From contig JALSUN010000015.1 of NCBI GenBank assembly GCA_027061425.1, positions 1-15,414 on the forward strand: a DNA stretch of 15,414 nucleotides, given 5' to 3'. A program made the translations under genes and the position numbers. The notes under the pieces were generated by a model. The model had not been told where the DNA came from and made no database searches. It worked only from the letters and a program-made list of their open reading frames with translations. Origin of the DNA: Helicobacteraceae bacterium. GTDB lineage: Bacteria > Campylobacterota > Campylobacteria > Campylobacterales > Sulfurimonadaceae. Of the stretch, positions 1 through 6,767 are shown one piece after another. Position 1 is the first letter of the stretch. Each line of letters starts with the position of its first letter.

Positions 1-251
1 ATATTGTACATTTATTTGTGTTACTTAATACAGATGAAGATTTACAATTGACTCTATAATAATTAAATAAAACAGGATAGGTTCTTTGTTACATTTTTAT
101 AGAAATTTATTATATCAAAATAAGAAATAGAAATTTCAATTAACCAAGAAATATATAAACTCATAGTAATTTGGTCGGGATTAACTAGAAATAAAATAAG
201 ACCACTTAATAAATTCCATAAAAAAACGGCATATTATGGATTGTTTCTTTG
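1..251. other. AT-rich gene-free region upstream of the globin-EAL gene
   Basis: This stretch is very AT-rich and has frequent stops in all frames. I see no plausible gene in it. The only structure I noticed is a weak five-base inverted repeat, TGGTC at 172-176 and GACCA at 200-204, separated by 23 bases. A TATAAT at 55-60 has no convincing partner and no gene directly downstream. The stretch may hold regulatory sites for the gene that follows, but nothing specific can be supported. Confidence 0.6.
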
Positions 252-268
252 TTTTTTTGTATTATAAT
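252..268 (+). promoter_or_regulatory. Probable promoter of the globin-EAL gene
   Basis: A T-run followed by TG and then TATAAT at 263-268 fits the epsilonproteobacterial sigma-70 pattern, which has a T-rich stretch before the -10 box and little -35 conservation. Transcription would start near 275. That leaves a leader of about 27 bases with a Shine-Dalgarno-like AAGGAAT at 291-297. The promoter lies downstream of an earlier in-frame ATG at 236, which argues against that start. Confidence 0.5.
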
Positions 269-301
269 AAATGGAAATCATTTTCTGATAAAGGAATAAG
301 C

Positions 302-1540
302 ATGTCACAAGAGTTTATGCCCCATCATAAGGCACGACAACTTCAAGAACATGATGTGACTAAGATGTTACAGCATTACCGTTTTAGTGAGGCAGATGCT
401 ATGCGATTAAAAAGAGTCTATCCGTTGGCTAAGGCTTCACTCCCTAAGTTAAAACCGGGTTTTTATGACTTTATCTTCTCCTTTGCCCATGCGCAGATCT
501 TTCTGCACAGTTCGGAGATCTTGGGTAAACATGAGTTGGCGATCGGGATGTGGTTTTTAAATCTATTTAGTGGAACTTATGATGAGGCATACTTTAACAA
601 ACTAAACATCATTAGTGAGACCCATGTACGCATTGGATTACCGCCACACTATGTGAATGCCGCTTTTAGTTATGTACGTGAATTTATAGAGCGTTTGATG
701 ATGGAGAATGATTATGATGTGGAGAGTCTGGCATCGGTAAACAAGATCATCGACATCAACCTTGACATCTTGAGCCTCTCTTATCGTGAAGAAGAACAAC
801 AACAACTTATAGAAGATATTGTCTTGTTAAAAGATGTTCTGCGTTCGGGTACGATCTTGCCATATGTCCAACCTATTATTAAGACTTCTACGGGCGAAAT
901 TAGTAAGTTTGAGTGTCTTATGCGCCTGAAAGATCCTAAAAATGGCAGTACTTACTCTATCTTTCCCTATCTGAAAACTGCAAAAAGTGTGCATCTTTAT
1001 GAGGGTTTGATGGAGTTGATGGTCGAAAAATCTATGCGTATCTTCGAGACATTACCTTGGCCATTCAGTCTAAACCTCAGTTATGAAGACATAGGCAACA
1101 GACGCTTTCGTAATTATGTCTCACGAAAGATCCAAGAATTTCCTGATCCCGAACGCATTATCTTTGAAGTTTTAGAGACGGATTTTATAGAAGATTTTGA
1201 TGTCGTCTCTAGCTTTTTAGATGATATGCGTTCTTTTGGATGTAAAGTGGCTATAGATGATTTTGGATCAGGGTATTCAAGTATGGAAAACATCTTAAAA
1301 CTCAAGCCAGACTTTATCAAGATCGATGGCTCTTTAATTCATGATATTGATCATTCGAGTCAATCTTTGGCGATTGTAAAAGGTGTTATTAGTATGGTTA
1401 AAGAGCTGGAGGTAGAGAGTGTGGCAGAGTATGTTCACAATGAAGAGGTGCATAAGGTAGTGTGTGGTTTGGGGATAGACTATCTTCAAGGGTACTATCT
1501 GGGACGACCTTTTCCTGCAGATCAATTGCTAAAAGAGTAG
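302..1540 (+). CDS. Globin-coupled EAL-domain c-di-GMP phosphodiesterase (heme gas sensor)
   Basis: A 412-residue cytoplasmic protein with an N-terminal globin sensor (about 20-165), a short linker and an EAL domain (about 180-410). The globin part shows HVRIGLPPHY with His108 as probable proximal heme ligand. Tyr55 in an FYD motif aligns with the distal, oxygen-contacting Tyr43 of E. coli DosC, at nearly the same distance from the histidine. The EAL signature reads ECL (Glu204). Other catalytic positions are kept: Asn258, Glu289, Asp319-Asp320 in IDDFGSGYSS, Lys340, Glu376 and Gln396. There is no GGDEF domain. It probably hydrolyses c-di-GMP to pGpG in response to O2, NO or CO; activity and ligand are inferred. 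The ATG at 302 was preferred over 236 because AAGGAAT precedes it, a promoter lies between the two, and the extra 22 residues do not look conserved. It is monocistronic and converges on the phosphatase gene. Confidence 0.85.
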   Translation: MSQEFMPHHKARQLQEHDVTKMLQHYRFSEADAMRLKRVYPLAKASLPKLKPGFYDFIFSFAHAQIFLHSSEILGKHELAIGMWFLNLFSGTYDEAYFNKLNIISETHVRIGLPPHYVNAAFSYVREFIERLMMENDYDVESLASVNKIIDINLDILSLSYREEEQQQLIEDIVLLKDVLRSGTILPYVQPIIKTSTGEISKFECLMRLKDPKNGSTYSIFPYLKTAKSVHLYEGLMELMVEKSMRIFETLPWPFSLNLSYEDIGNRRFRNYVSRKIQEFPDPERIIFEVLETDFIEDFDVVSSFLDDMRSFGCKVAIDDFGSGYSSMENILKLKPDFIKIDGSLIHDIDHSSQSLAIVKGVISMVKELEVESVAEYVHNEEVHKVVCGLGIDYLQGYYLGRPFPADQLLKE

Positions 1541-1550
1541 ACGCCTCTCT

Positions 1551-1582
1551 TAAAGCATCTTACTCTATTTTACGATGTTTTA
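1551..1582. terminator. Weak hairpin between convergent genes, possible terminator
   Basis: The 60-base gap between the two convergent genes contains an imperfect inverted repeat. Its arms are TAAAGCATC at 1551-1559 and GATGTTTTA at 1574-1582, nine pairs including one G-U in the + strand RNA, with a 14-base loop. No strong U-tract follows on either strand, so termination is only possible, not shown. Confidence 0.25.
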
Positions 1583-1600
1583 TAATCACAAAATATAAGC

Positions 1601-2407
1601 TTATTCTGCCTGACTAAACTGCTCTAAAAGTGGGTTGACCATGGCTAAAAAGTCATCACGCGCTGTGGCATTTGCACTAGCGACTATAAAACCTTTGTGG
1701 TGGATGGGGTCAATCTCTTTACCCTCCAAGTCCGTGACATAACCTCCACTGTTTTTAATGATCAAGCATGCTGCTGATAGATCCCAAGCATGAGCAGGTT
1801 TACTAAAATGTGCAATGTAATTACTAAAAGCACCTTTTGCAACCATACACATAGAGTAGGTAATAGAACCACCTATAGAAGTTAGTTTTTTAACACGGTC
1901 CTCTTTAAATAACTGGTTTAAACTTTTAACAATAGGGTGCTCCCTCTCTGGTTTAAAGTTTACAACTGCCACAGTGTTGTTGGGTCGTAACGGTAAGGTG
2001 AGCATCCCTATATATGACAAAGAGTCTTTTTCGGTATGAAAAAATTCATTGGTAAAAGGGTTATAAACAATAGCAACGATGACCTCTTCATTTTCAATGA
2101 GTGATAAGTTTATGGCAGAGGTGTTTTCATGGGTAATAAATGCCCAAGTTCCATCAATGGGATCAATAGCCCAATAAGGTTTGGAGGCATCGATATCATC
2201 GCAGTTTTCTTCTCCCATAACCTGAATGTTAAAACTGTCTTTAAGACGTTTTGTCATGTAGTCTTGGACTTGCTGATCTAAGTTACTGATGGGCGTTTCA
2301 TCATCTTTAAAGGTGAAGGTAAAGGTGTTTGTCTCACGGGCTTCACGAATAATGCGTCCCGCTTCTTCAACAATCTGTTTAGCGATAATGCTATAAATGT
2401 TTCTCAT
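1601..2407 (-). CDS. Inositol monophosphatase-family phosphatase (CysQ/SuhB-like)
   Basis: A 268-residue cytosolic Mg2+-dependent phosphatase of the inositol monophosphatase superfamily. The metal-binding signatures are all visible: GEE with Glu66, IDPIDGT with Asp82 and Asp85, and a C-terminal WDLSAA with Asp209. A KDDETPISNLD stretch (34-44) matches the usual N-terminal K-D-TPV-D region. Possible substrates are inositol-1-phosphate, 3'(2'),5'-bisphosphate nucleotides (CysQ role in sulfate assimilation) or histidinol phosphate. The sequence alone does not decide between them, so no symbol is given. The start at 2407 is chosen because AAGGGG lies six bases upstream. An in-frame extension to 2509 gives 34 residues of non-family-like sequence that would overlap the predicted promoter. 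The gene appears to be transcribed alone. Confidence 0.85.
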   Translation of the reverse strand: MRNIYSIIAKQIVEEAGRIIREARETNTFTFTFKDDETPISNLDQQVQDYMTKRLKDSFNIQVMGEENCDDIDASKPYWAIDPIDGTWAFITHENTSAINLSLIENEEVIVAIVYNPFTNEFFHTEKDSLSYIGMLTLPLRPNNTVAVVNFKPEREHPIVKSLNQLFKEDRVKKLTSIGGSITYSMCMVAKGAFSNYIAHFSKPAHAWDLSAACLIIKNSGGYVTDLEGKEIDPIHHKGFIVASANATARDDFLAMVNPLLEQFSQAE

Positions 2408-2437
2408 GTTAAGCCCCTTTTTTGTTAGAATACTTTG

Positions 2438-2464
2438 GCACAAACAATATAACATTTTTTGTGC
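2438..2464 (-). promoter_or_regulatory. Hairpin in the leader of the phosphatase gene
   Basis: GCACAAA at 2438-2444 and TTTGTGC at 2458-2464 form a seven-base inverted repeat inside the predicted 5' leader, upstream of the AAGGGG ribosome binding site at 2414-2419. The TTGTG part at 2459-2463 can instead pair with CACAA at 2470-2474, so two structures are mutually exclusive. Function is unknown. Confidence 0.3.
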
Positions 2465-2473
2465 TAGTACACA

Positions 2474-2505
2474 ATTATAAAATAGATATGTGACAGGTTG
2501 TGTCA
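2474..2505 (-). promoter_or_regulatory. Probable promoter of the phosphatase gene with an overlapping palindrome
   Basis: On the minus strand a TATAAT lies at 2479-2474, giving a predicted start near 2467. A perfect five-base inverted repeat, TGACA at 2491-2495 and TGTCA at 2501-2505 with a five-base spacer, is centred near position -31. It therefore covers the -35 region, a typical place for a dimeric regulator. I cannot assign the regulator; it is not the classic CRP or FNR box. Confidence 0.4.
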
Positions 2506-2701
2506 TCAAAAATGAAGGGCTAACAATCTTGATACTTTCTATTGTGGCTATAGCAGTCGTTAAACCATGCTAGAGATTATAAGTCATGCGCTATAGAAGG
2601 TACTGGAAGGGTTCATCACTTGGTATGGTTTTTCTCTTACTTGAATGGTTGACTTTACTGTTAGAGTATGATCCAATACCTATAAAAGAGTAGTCTTGCT
2701 C

Positions 2702-3724
2702 TCAATAAACATAGGAAATTAAGATTGTTCCAAAGTCAAAACCTGTTTTATCTAAGGCAAAGTCCTGCGTCTTATGTGTATTGATAAAGGCAAGATGTAC
2801 CTTGTAGATGTCAATACCCAGTCCTGCTGTAAGCTCGCCTACTAAGTAATCTCGCTCCGCGACAGAGGGTGAGTCTTGAAAGGTGTTTCCATCTAAAAAA
2901 ATATTTCTAGGTATGAACCCAACATCTACTACTGTAAAAATATACAATGAAAATTTTGAGTTAAGTCGTTTTACACCCTTATCAAAGGCCGGAAGACCTG
3001 CTACCTGTCCAGGATGAGAGACTGACTTGCCAAAGTCTTGTGGTACGTTCCAGCCAAAACGTACAAGTGTACCACCATCAGCATAGGTCAAAATATTTCC
3101 AAGACCTGCTCCCGCAAAAGGAATGGCCTCAGTCGTCAAACCTCCCCAAAAACTATCACTGATATATCGCCAACGATGTTCATATGAAAGTATAACCCCT
3201 GGTTCATTTTTAAGTTGATGATCCCAACCTTTGATGGTATCATTGCCTATTAGTTTATGAAAACTGTTTTGGACCTCTTCTCCCAATGCTGCTGGCCCAA
3301 CAACTCCAAGTTGTAACTCTAAGGTGTCTGCATTATTACTGTCTGCTTGTTGCCATGTCATACCCATGTATAGCCAACCCGAATATGGTTCATCATTGGG
3401 GTTGGGTATTGTGTCATTAGTATCTTCAGGGGTTAAGATATCTTGACCAAAAGAGATTGTTGTAAAATGGTTTTTAGTGCTATCGTAGAGAAATGGGATC
3501 TTAAAAAAAGAGTAGACATCGGTGTTAACGTTATATATTGCAGAGATTTTAGTACCGTTAGTATACCCTTTATCGCTTTGATCAAAAAGATCATTTTCTA
3601 AAGTAAAATTAAAACGTTCAAAAGCAAAATTGTTTTCTTCTTCTGCATAAAGAGTGAGTGATTGTAAAATGAGTATAAACAATACACTAGCTATTCTGAA
3701 CATCACACTTCGTTTAAATATCAT
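2702..3724 (-). CDS. LpxR-like outer-membrane lipid A deacylase (DUF2219 family)
   Basis: A 340-residue predicted outer-membrane beta-barrel of the LpxR (lipid A 3'-O-deacylase) family. LpxR removes the 3'-acyloxyacyl chain of lipid A at the cell surface in a Ca2+-dependent way. Seen here are a signal peptide (hydrophobic 9-25, ending LTLYAEEE) and ENDLF at 43-47, whose Asn44-Asp45 match Asn9-Asp10 of Salmonella LpxR. YTNG follows at 54-57, then YSGWLY at 114-119. His156 in QNSFHKLIG is the likely catalytic histidine, and GWDHQLKNEP follows. The protein ends in an aromatic residue after a beta-strand pattern, as expected for barrel insertion. The start is uncertain. The ATG at 3724 has no ribosome binding site and lies about five bases from a possible transcription start. 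The ATG at 3703 (residue 8) leaves a complete signal peptide and a longer leader. Enzyme activity is inferred. Confidence 0.8.
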   Translation of the reverse strand: MIFKRSVMFRIASVLFILILQSLTLYAEEENNFAFERFNFTLENDLFDQSDKGYTNGTKISAIYNVNTDVYSFFKIPFLYDSTKNHFTTISFGQDILTPEDTNDTIPNPNDEPYSGWLYMGMTWQQADSNNADTLELQLGVVGPAALGEEVQNSFHKLIGNDTIKGWDHQLKNEPGVILSYEHRWRYISDSFWGGLTTEAIPFAGAGLGNILTYADGGTLVRFGWNVPQDFGKSVSHPGQVAGLPAFDKGVKRLNSKFSLYIFTVVDVGFIPRNIFLDGNTFQDSPSVAERDYLVGELTAGLGIDIYKVHLAFINTHKTQDFALDKTGFDFGTILISYVY

Positions 3725-3733
3725 GATAAACAG

Positions 3734-3758
3734 AGTCTATACTTTATCTTCTTAGACT
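3734..3758 (-). promoter_or_regulatory. Inverted repeat overlapping a possible -10 box of the LpxR-like gene
   Basis: AGTCTA at 3734-3739 and TAGACT at 3753-3758 form a six-base inverted repeat with a 13-base spacer. On the minus strand a TATAGA at 3741-3736, the best -10 candidate for the LpxR-like gene, overlaps one arm. It could be an operator or a small hairpin. The evidence is limited to symmetry and position. Confidence 0.25.
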
Positions 3759-3770
3759 AGCATAAAGAGT

Positions 3771-3794
3771 AAAAAGGCAAAGTAATATGCCTTT
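3771..3794 (-). terminator. Rho-independent terminator of der
   Basis: Read on the minus strand, a seven-base stem (AAAGGCA and TGCCTTT, + strand arms 3788-3794 and 3773-3779) with an eight-base loop is followed directly by a run of five T. It lies nine bases beyond the der stop codon and before the LpxR-like gene, so the two genes are probably separate transcripts. Confidence 0.75.
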
Positions 3795-3802
3795 AATACT
3801 GT

Positions 3803-5329
3803 TTAGCGTTTTAACTTACGCTTCTCATTTTTAGCTCTGGCCTTAAACAAAATAGGCACGCCTTCAAAGTTAAATGACTCACGGAGTTGGTTGGTGAGGT
3901 AACGTCTGTAGCTAAAGTGTAGACCCTTTGGCTTGTTCATAACAAGAGCGATCTGTGGTGGTCTGATGTCATACTGTGTTGCGTAGTAAATACGGATAGA
4001 TTGACCGCTCATAGATGGTAGGTGGTGCTTTCTCTGTGCCCACTCTAGTGCTTCGTTGAGTTTAGAGGTAGAGATACGCTGAGAGAAGTTGTTGTTGATC
4101 TCTATGAGCTTTTCATAGATCTTCTGTACACGTTGTCCACTCTGTGCTGAAATGGTGATGAGGGGTGCGTAGTGTAGAAACTTAAACTTGTCACGGATCT
4201 CTGTGGTAATTTTTTCATAATCGTCACCATTGACTTTGTCCCATTTGTTCAAGACGATGAGGCAGGCCATACGGTTACTGTCCACAAGTCCGGCTATCTT
4301 TTCATCAAGCTCTTTAAATGGTTCAGAAGCATCAAGTACTAGTAGGGCGATGTCAGCATCTTCCAGCATCGCTTCAGTACGCATCAACGCATATTTCTCG
4401 ATACCCAAGATTTTACCGCGTTTACGAACACCTGCTGTGTCTATAAAAGTAATCTCTTGGTCTTGAAACTCTACCTTCTCATCAATAGGATCAATAGTGG
4501 TTCCTGCAACAGAACTGACTACTGAACGTTCTTCTCCTAGAAGTGCATTAAGAAGAGAACTTTTACCCACGTTTACACGACCGATGATGGCTACACGCAT
4601 CTTACCAATGACCGTCTCATCAATGTCACGCATGTTATCATTTTTACCAAAGACAGAGTCATCTATAAAGATCTCTTCTTCTGCATTTAAAATCTCTTGT
4701 TGGAGGTGAAAATCTTCTTGCGGATTAAAATAGGAATCTTCTTCCTCTTCTTCTGCGAAATACTCTTCATCAGAGATCTCCTCTTCAACATCAACTTCTT
4801 CTTCAACCTCAGGTTCTTCAACAGGAGTTTCAACAATCTCTTTTTCGGGAAGTTGTTCTTCTATCCAAGCAAGTAAGGCGTTGATGTGGCGGTTATGAGA
4901 GACAGAGATACCAAAGATATGGTCACAGCCAAACTCATAGTATTCCCACACCTTCTCCATCATCTTGTCGTTGTCAATTTTGTTGACCACAAGACACATG
5001 GTTTTACCCATCTTTTGGAGTTCGTAAAAAAACTCTTTGTCCTCTTGTTCTGGAAGGCTTTTACCATCGACCATATAAAGAATGATGTCAGCAGAGTGTG
5101 CGGCTTTAATAGACATTTTCTTAATAGCGTCAAAAAGCTCATTACCTTGGTCAAGTCCACCTGTATCTAAAATCTCGACCTCTTTGTCGTTAATCTGGTA
5201 GATGCGACGTTTGATGTCACGTGTAGTTCCGGCTTGTTCTGAAGTAATAGCATCACGCTGTTTAAGAAGACGGTTGAAAAATGAGCTTTTTCCGACGTTA
5301 GGGCGACCAATAATGGCAAGTTTTTTCAT
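3803..5329 (-). CDS. der: Ribosome biogenesis GTPase Der (EngA)
   Basis: A 508-residue double-GTPase that binds the 50S subunit during late assembly. The first G domain (about 2-162) has GRPNVGKSS at 8-16, DTGG at 55-58 and NKID at 116-119. The second (about 244-412) has GRVNVGKSS at 250-258, DTAG at 297-300 and NKWD at 361-364. A KH-like domain follows (about 418-508) and ends in a basic tail. The two G domains are joined by an unusually long acidic linker (about 163-240) with runs of Glu, longer than in typical 440-490 residue homologues. The second P-loop has Val where Pro is usual. The start at 5329 is placed directly before the first beta strand and P-loop. An upstream in-frame extension to 5371 adds 14 atypical residues. 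The ribosome binding site is weak (AAAGA). Confidence 0.96.
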   Translation of the reverse strand: MKKLAIIGRPNVGKSSFFNRLLKQRDAITSEQAGTTRDIKRRIYQINDKEVEILDTGGLDQGNELFDAIKKMSIKAAHSADIILYMVDGKSLPEQEDKEFFYELQKMGKTMCLVVNKIDNDKMMEKVWEYYEFGCDHIFGISVSHNRHINALLAWIEEQLPEKEIVETPVEEPEVEEEVDVEEEISDEEYFAEEEEEDSYFNPQEDFHLQQEILNAEEEIFIDDSVFGKNDNMRDIDETVIGKMRVAIIGRVNVGKSSLLNALLGEERSVVSSVAGTTIDPIDEKVEFQDQEITFIDTAGVRKRGKILGIEKYALMRTEAMLEDADIALLVLDASEPFKELDEKIAGLVDSNRMACLIVLNKWDKVNGDDYEKITTEIRDKFKFLHYAPLITISAQSGQRVQKIYEKLIEINNNFSQRISTSKLNEALEWAQRKHHLPSMSGQSIRIYYATQYDIRPPQIALVMNKPKGLHFSYRRYLTNQLRESFNFEGVPILFKARAKNEKRKLKR

Positions 5330-5478
5330 ATGTAAATCTTTATGTTGGTTGCATAGGAGGAGTAGGAACAAGAAAGTCAGTTAAAAATGCTTGTGTAAAA
5401 ACCTGTAGCTTTTACGGTGCTTTCAATAAAGGTGAAAGCCTGCCTACCCATATCTTATGGTTTATGGGCGACATTATA
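5330..5478 (-). promoter_or_regulatory. Promoter and possible structured leader of der
   Basis: A minus-strand TATAAT at 5478-5473 suggests transcription from about 5466, giving a leader of about 137 bases, long for this genome. It can form stem B, 5419-5425 with 5433-5439 (GCTTTCA/TGAAAGC, seven pairs, seven-base loop). It can also form stem C, 5395-5400 with 5410-5415 (six pairs). A five-base pairing of 5443-5447 with 5362-5366 would enclose both. A further repeat, CCCATA at 5447-5452 with TATGGG at 5463-5468, spans the predicted start and could act on read-through RNA from the channel gene. No known riboswitch class was recognised. Confidence 0.3.
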
Positions 5479-5491
5479 GCGTAATCAATTA

Positions 5492-6727
5492 CTATAAGTT
5501 CTCAGGAATGCTTTCGATGTATAGAGATTGAGATGGGAAGGCAAAACCTGCACCATTTTTCTCAACGATCTCCATCAACTCCAGATTAATACGCTCTCTG
5601 ACCATCATATACTCACCCCAGTCTGTTGTTTTTGTAAAAAAGTAGCAAAATATACCAAGGGCAGAGTCCTGAAAATCTGTGAACTGGATGTAGATGGTCT
5701 GCTGATGGATGTCTTCATCGTTTTTAAGCATCTCTCTCATCTCGGCAAGGATGGTACGCATCTGCGTCGCAGTGGTGCCATAGGTGAGACCTAAAGTCAT
5801 CTTGATCTGACGTTTGTTCATCTCTGACCAGTTTAAGATGGCGGCGTTGGCCATGTTGCCATTGGGTACACTGACCAGTGCACGTGCAAAAGTCCTGACT
5901 TTGGTAGAGCGTATGCCGATCGCTTCGATAGTCCCTTCTACCTCACTGGTCTTGATCCAGTCTCCTACTTTGAAAGGCTGGTCGGTAAAGAGCACCATGG
6001 AGCCAAAAAAGTTACTAGCAGTGTCTTTGGCAGCCAAGGCAAATGCCATACCTACAAGACCAAGAGAGGCAACAAAACCAGTCACATTAATACCCCAGGT
6101 TGAGAGGATGTTAATACCCGCAATAACGAGTACAATAATCTTTAAAATACTGAGTATCAGTTTGGCTAGGGTAAGACCGTTGTCTGTTTTAAAACGTTTT
6201 GACATAAGATCATTAGATGTCTCAAATAGCTTGATGATCCTATAAAGCACCCAAGCAAAAAGGACAATAGTCAGTGTCGACATGGTATGTGAGATCATAC
6301 TGGTAAAACCAGCACTAAAATGCATAAAGCTAAAGGCTACATTGAAACCCAGAATGATCATACCCATAGCAATAGGACGTTGAACAACATTTAAGATCTC
6401 ATCATCTAGCTTGTTTTCTGTTTTTTGTACCCATTTGAGTGCTATAAAAGTAATGAGTGTGGAGAGCTGTTTTCTCAAGAGTAGAAAAATAATAAAAATG
6501 CTCAAGGCCGTTAACCATTTCCCTAAGGAGTTTCCAAAAAGCGTCATCTTGAATAACTCTAATATAGAATCAGGAATAGGAATCTTGCTTAATATGACCT
6601 CCTCAAAAGTATGGTTCAGTGCATGGGTGATTTTAGTGACATCGGTGAGTTCATTCAGCTTTCCAGCGATATGTGTTGTGTTGAGGTCTATTGTGGCATT
6701 AAGTTCGCTGCTTGTATTGAGGTCCAA
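5492..6727 (-). CDS. MscS-family small-conductance mechanosensitive channel
   Basis: A 411-residue inner-membrane channel that would release solutes on hypo-osmotic shock. A polar N-terminus rich in Asn and Thr (1-45) precedes hydrophobic segments at about 68-96, 117-137, 150-168 and 187-208. The pore-lining helix is at about 215-247, with the Gly/Ala pattern GFVASLGLVGMAFALAAKD seen in MscS TM3. The beta domain follows: PFKVGDWIKTSEVEGTIEAI (251-270), then SVPNG (286-290) and a C-terminal alpha/beta part. It is larger than E. coli MscS (286 residues), with extra N-terminal membrane segments. The start is TTG: GGA lies five bases before it, and the next in-frame ATG (residue 61) would remove part of the N-terminal region. 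It lies 40 bp after the TerB/J-domain gene on the same strand, probably in one transcript. Confidence 0.88.
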   Translation of the reverse strand: MDLNTSSELNATIDLNTTHIAGKLNELTDVTKITHALNHTFEEVILSKIPIPDSILELFKMTLFGNSLGKWLTALSIFIIFLLLRKQLSTLITFIALKWVQKTENKLDDEILNVVQRPIAMGMIILGFNVAFSFMHFSAGFTSMISHTMSTLTIVLFAWVLYRIIKLFETSNDLMSKRFKTDNGLTLAKLILSILKIIVLVIAGINILSTWGINVTGFVASLGLVGMAFALAAKDTASNFFGSMVLFTDQPFKVGDWIKTSEVEGTIEAIGIRSTKVRTFARALVSVPNGNMANAAILNWSEMNKRQIKMTLGLTYGTTATQMRTILAEMREMLKNDEDIHQQTIYIQFTDFQDSALGIFCYFFTKTTDWGEYMMVRERINLELMEIVEKNGAGFAFPSQSLYIESIPENL

Positions 6728-6767
6728 GTCTATCCTTTTTTGAGGTGTAAAGATAAGAGGAGTGGGC

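Larger units (their letters stand above)
2408..2701. other. Intergenic region with promoter elements and a 35-codon + strand ORF of doubtful status
   Basis: The left half holds the promoter, operator-like repeats and ribosome binding site of the downstream phosphatase gene, described separately. The right half has no clear gene. A + strand ORF at 2586-2693 (ATG to TAG) would encode 35 residues with a basic start (MRYRRYWKG) and a leucine-rich hydrophobic middle. Its ribosome binding site is poor: GAG ten bases before the ATG. I do not call it a gene. Confidence 0.5.

Noticed and set aside
172..204. TGGTC...GACCA inverted repeat as an operator
   Set aside because: Five-base arms with a 23-base spacer in very AT-rich DNA are expected by chance.
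236..301. Extended N-terminus of the globin-EAL protein from the ATG at 236
   Set aside because: The 22 extra residues precede any family-like sequence, the best promoter lies inside this stretch, and the ATG at 302 has a ribosome binding site.
2408..2509. Upstream extension of the phosphatase by 34 residues
   Set aside because: The extension overlaps the predicted promoter and hairpins and does not resemble the family N-terminus; AAGGGG supports the start at 2407.
4230..4709. Two + strand ORFs antisense to der
   Set aside because: Low-complexity, serine/arginine-rich translations typical of shadow frames over a conserved GTPase; no ribosome binding sites.
5447..5468. CCCATA/TATGGG hairpin as terminator of the channel gene
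   Set aside because: No U-tract follows in the minus-strand direction, and the predicted der transcription start falls inside it.
5814..6245. 143-codon + strand ORF antisense to the MscS-type channel
   Set aside because: It lies entirely opposite a well-supported conserved gene and shows no family features.
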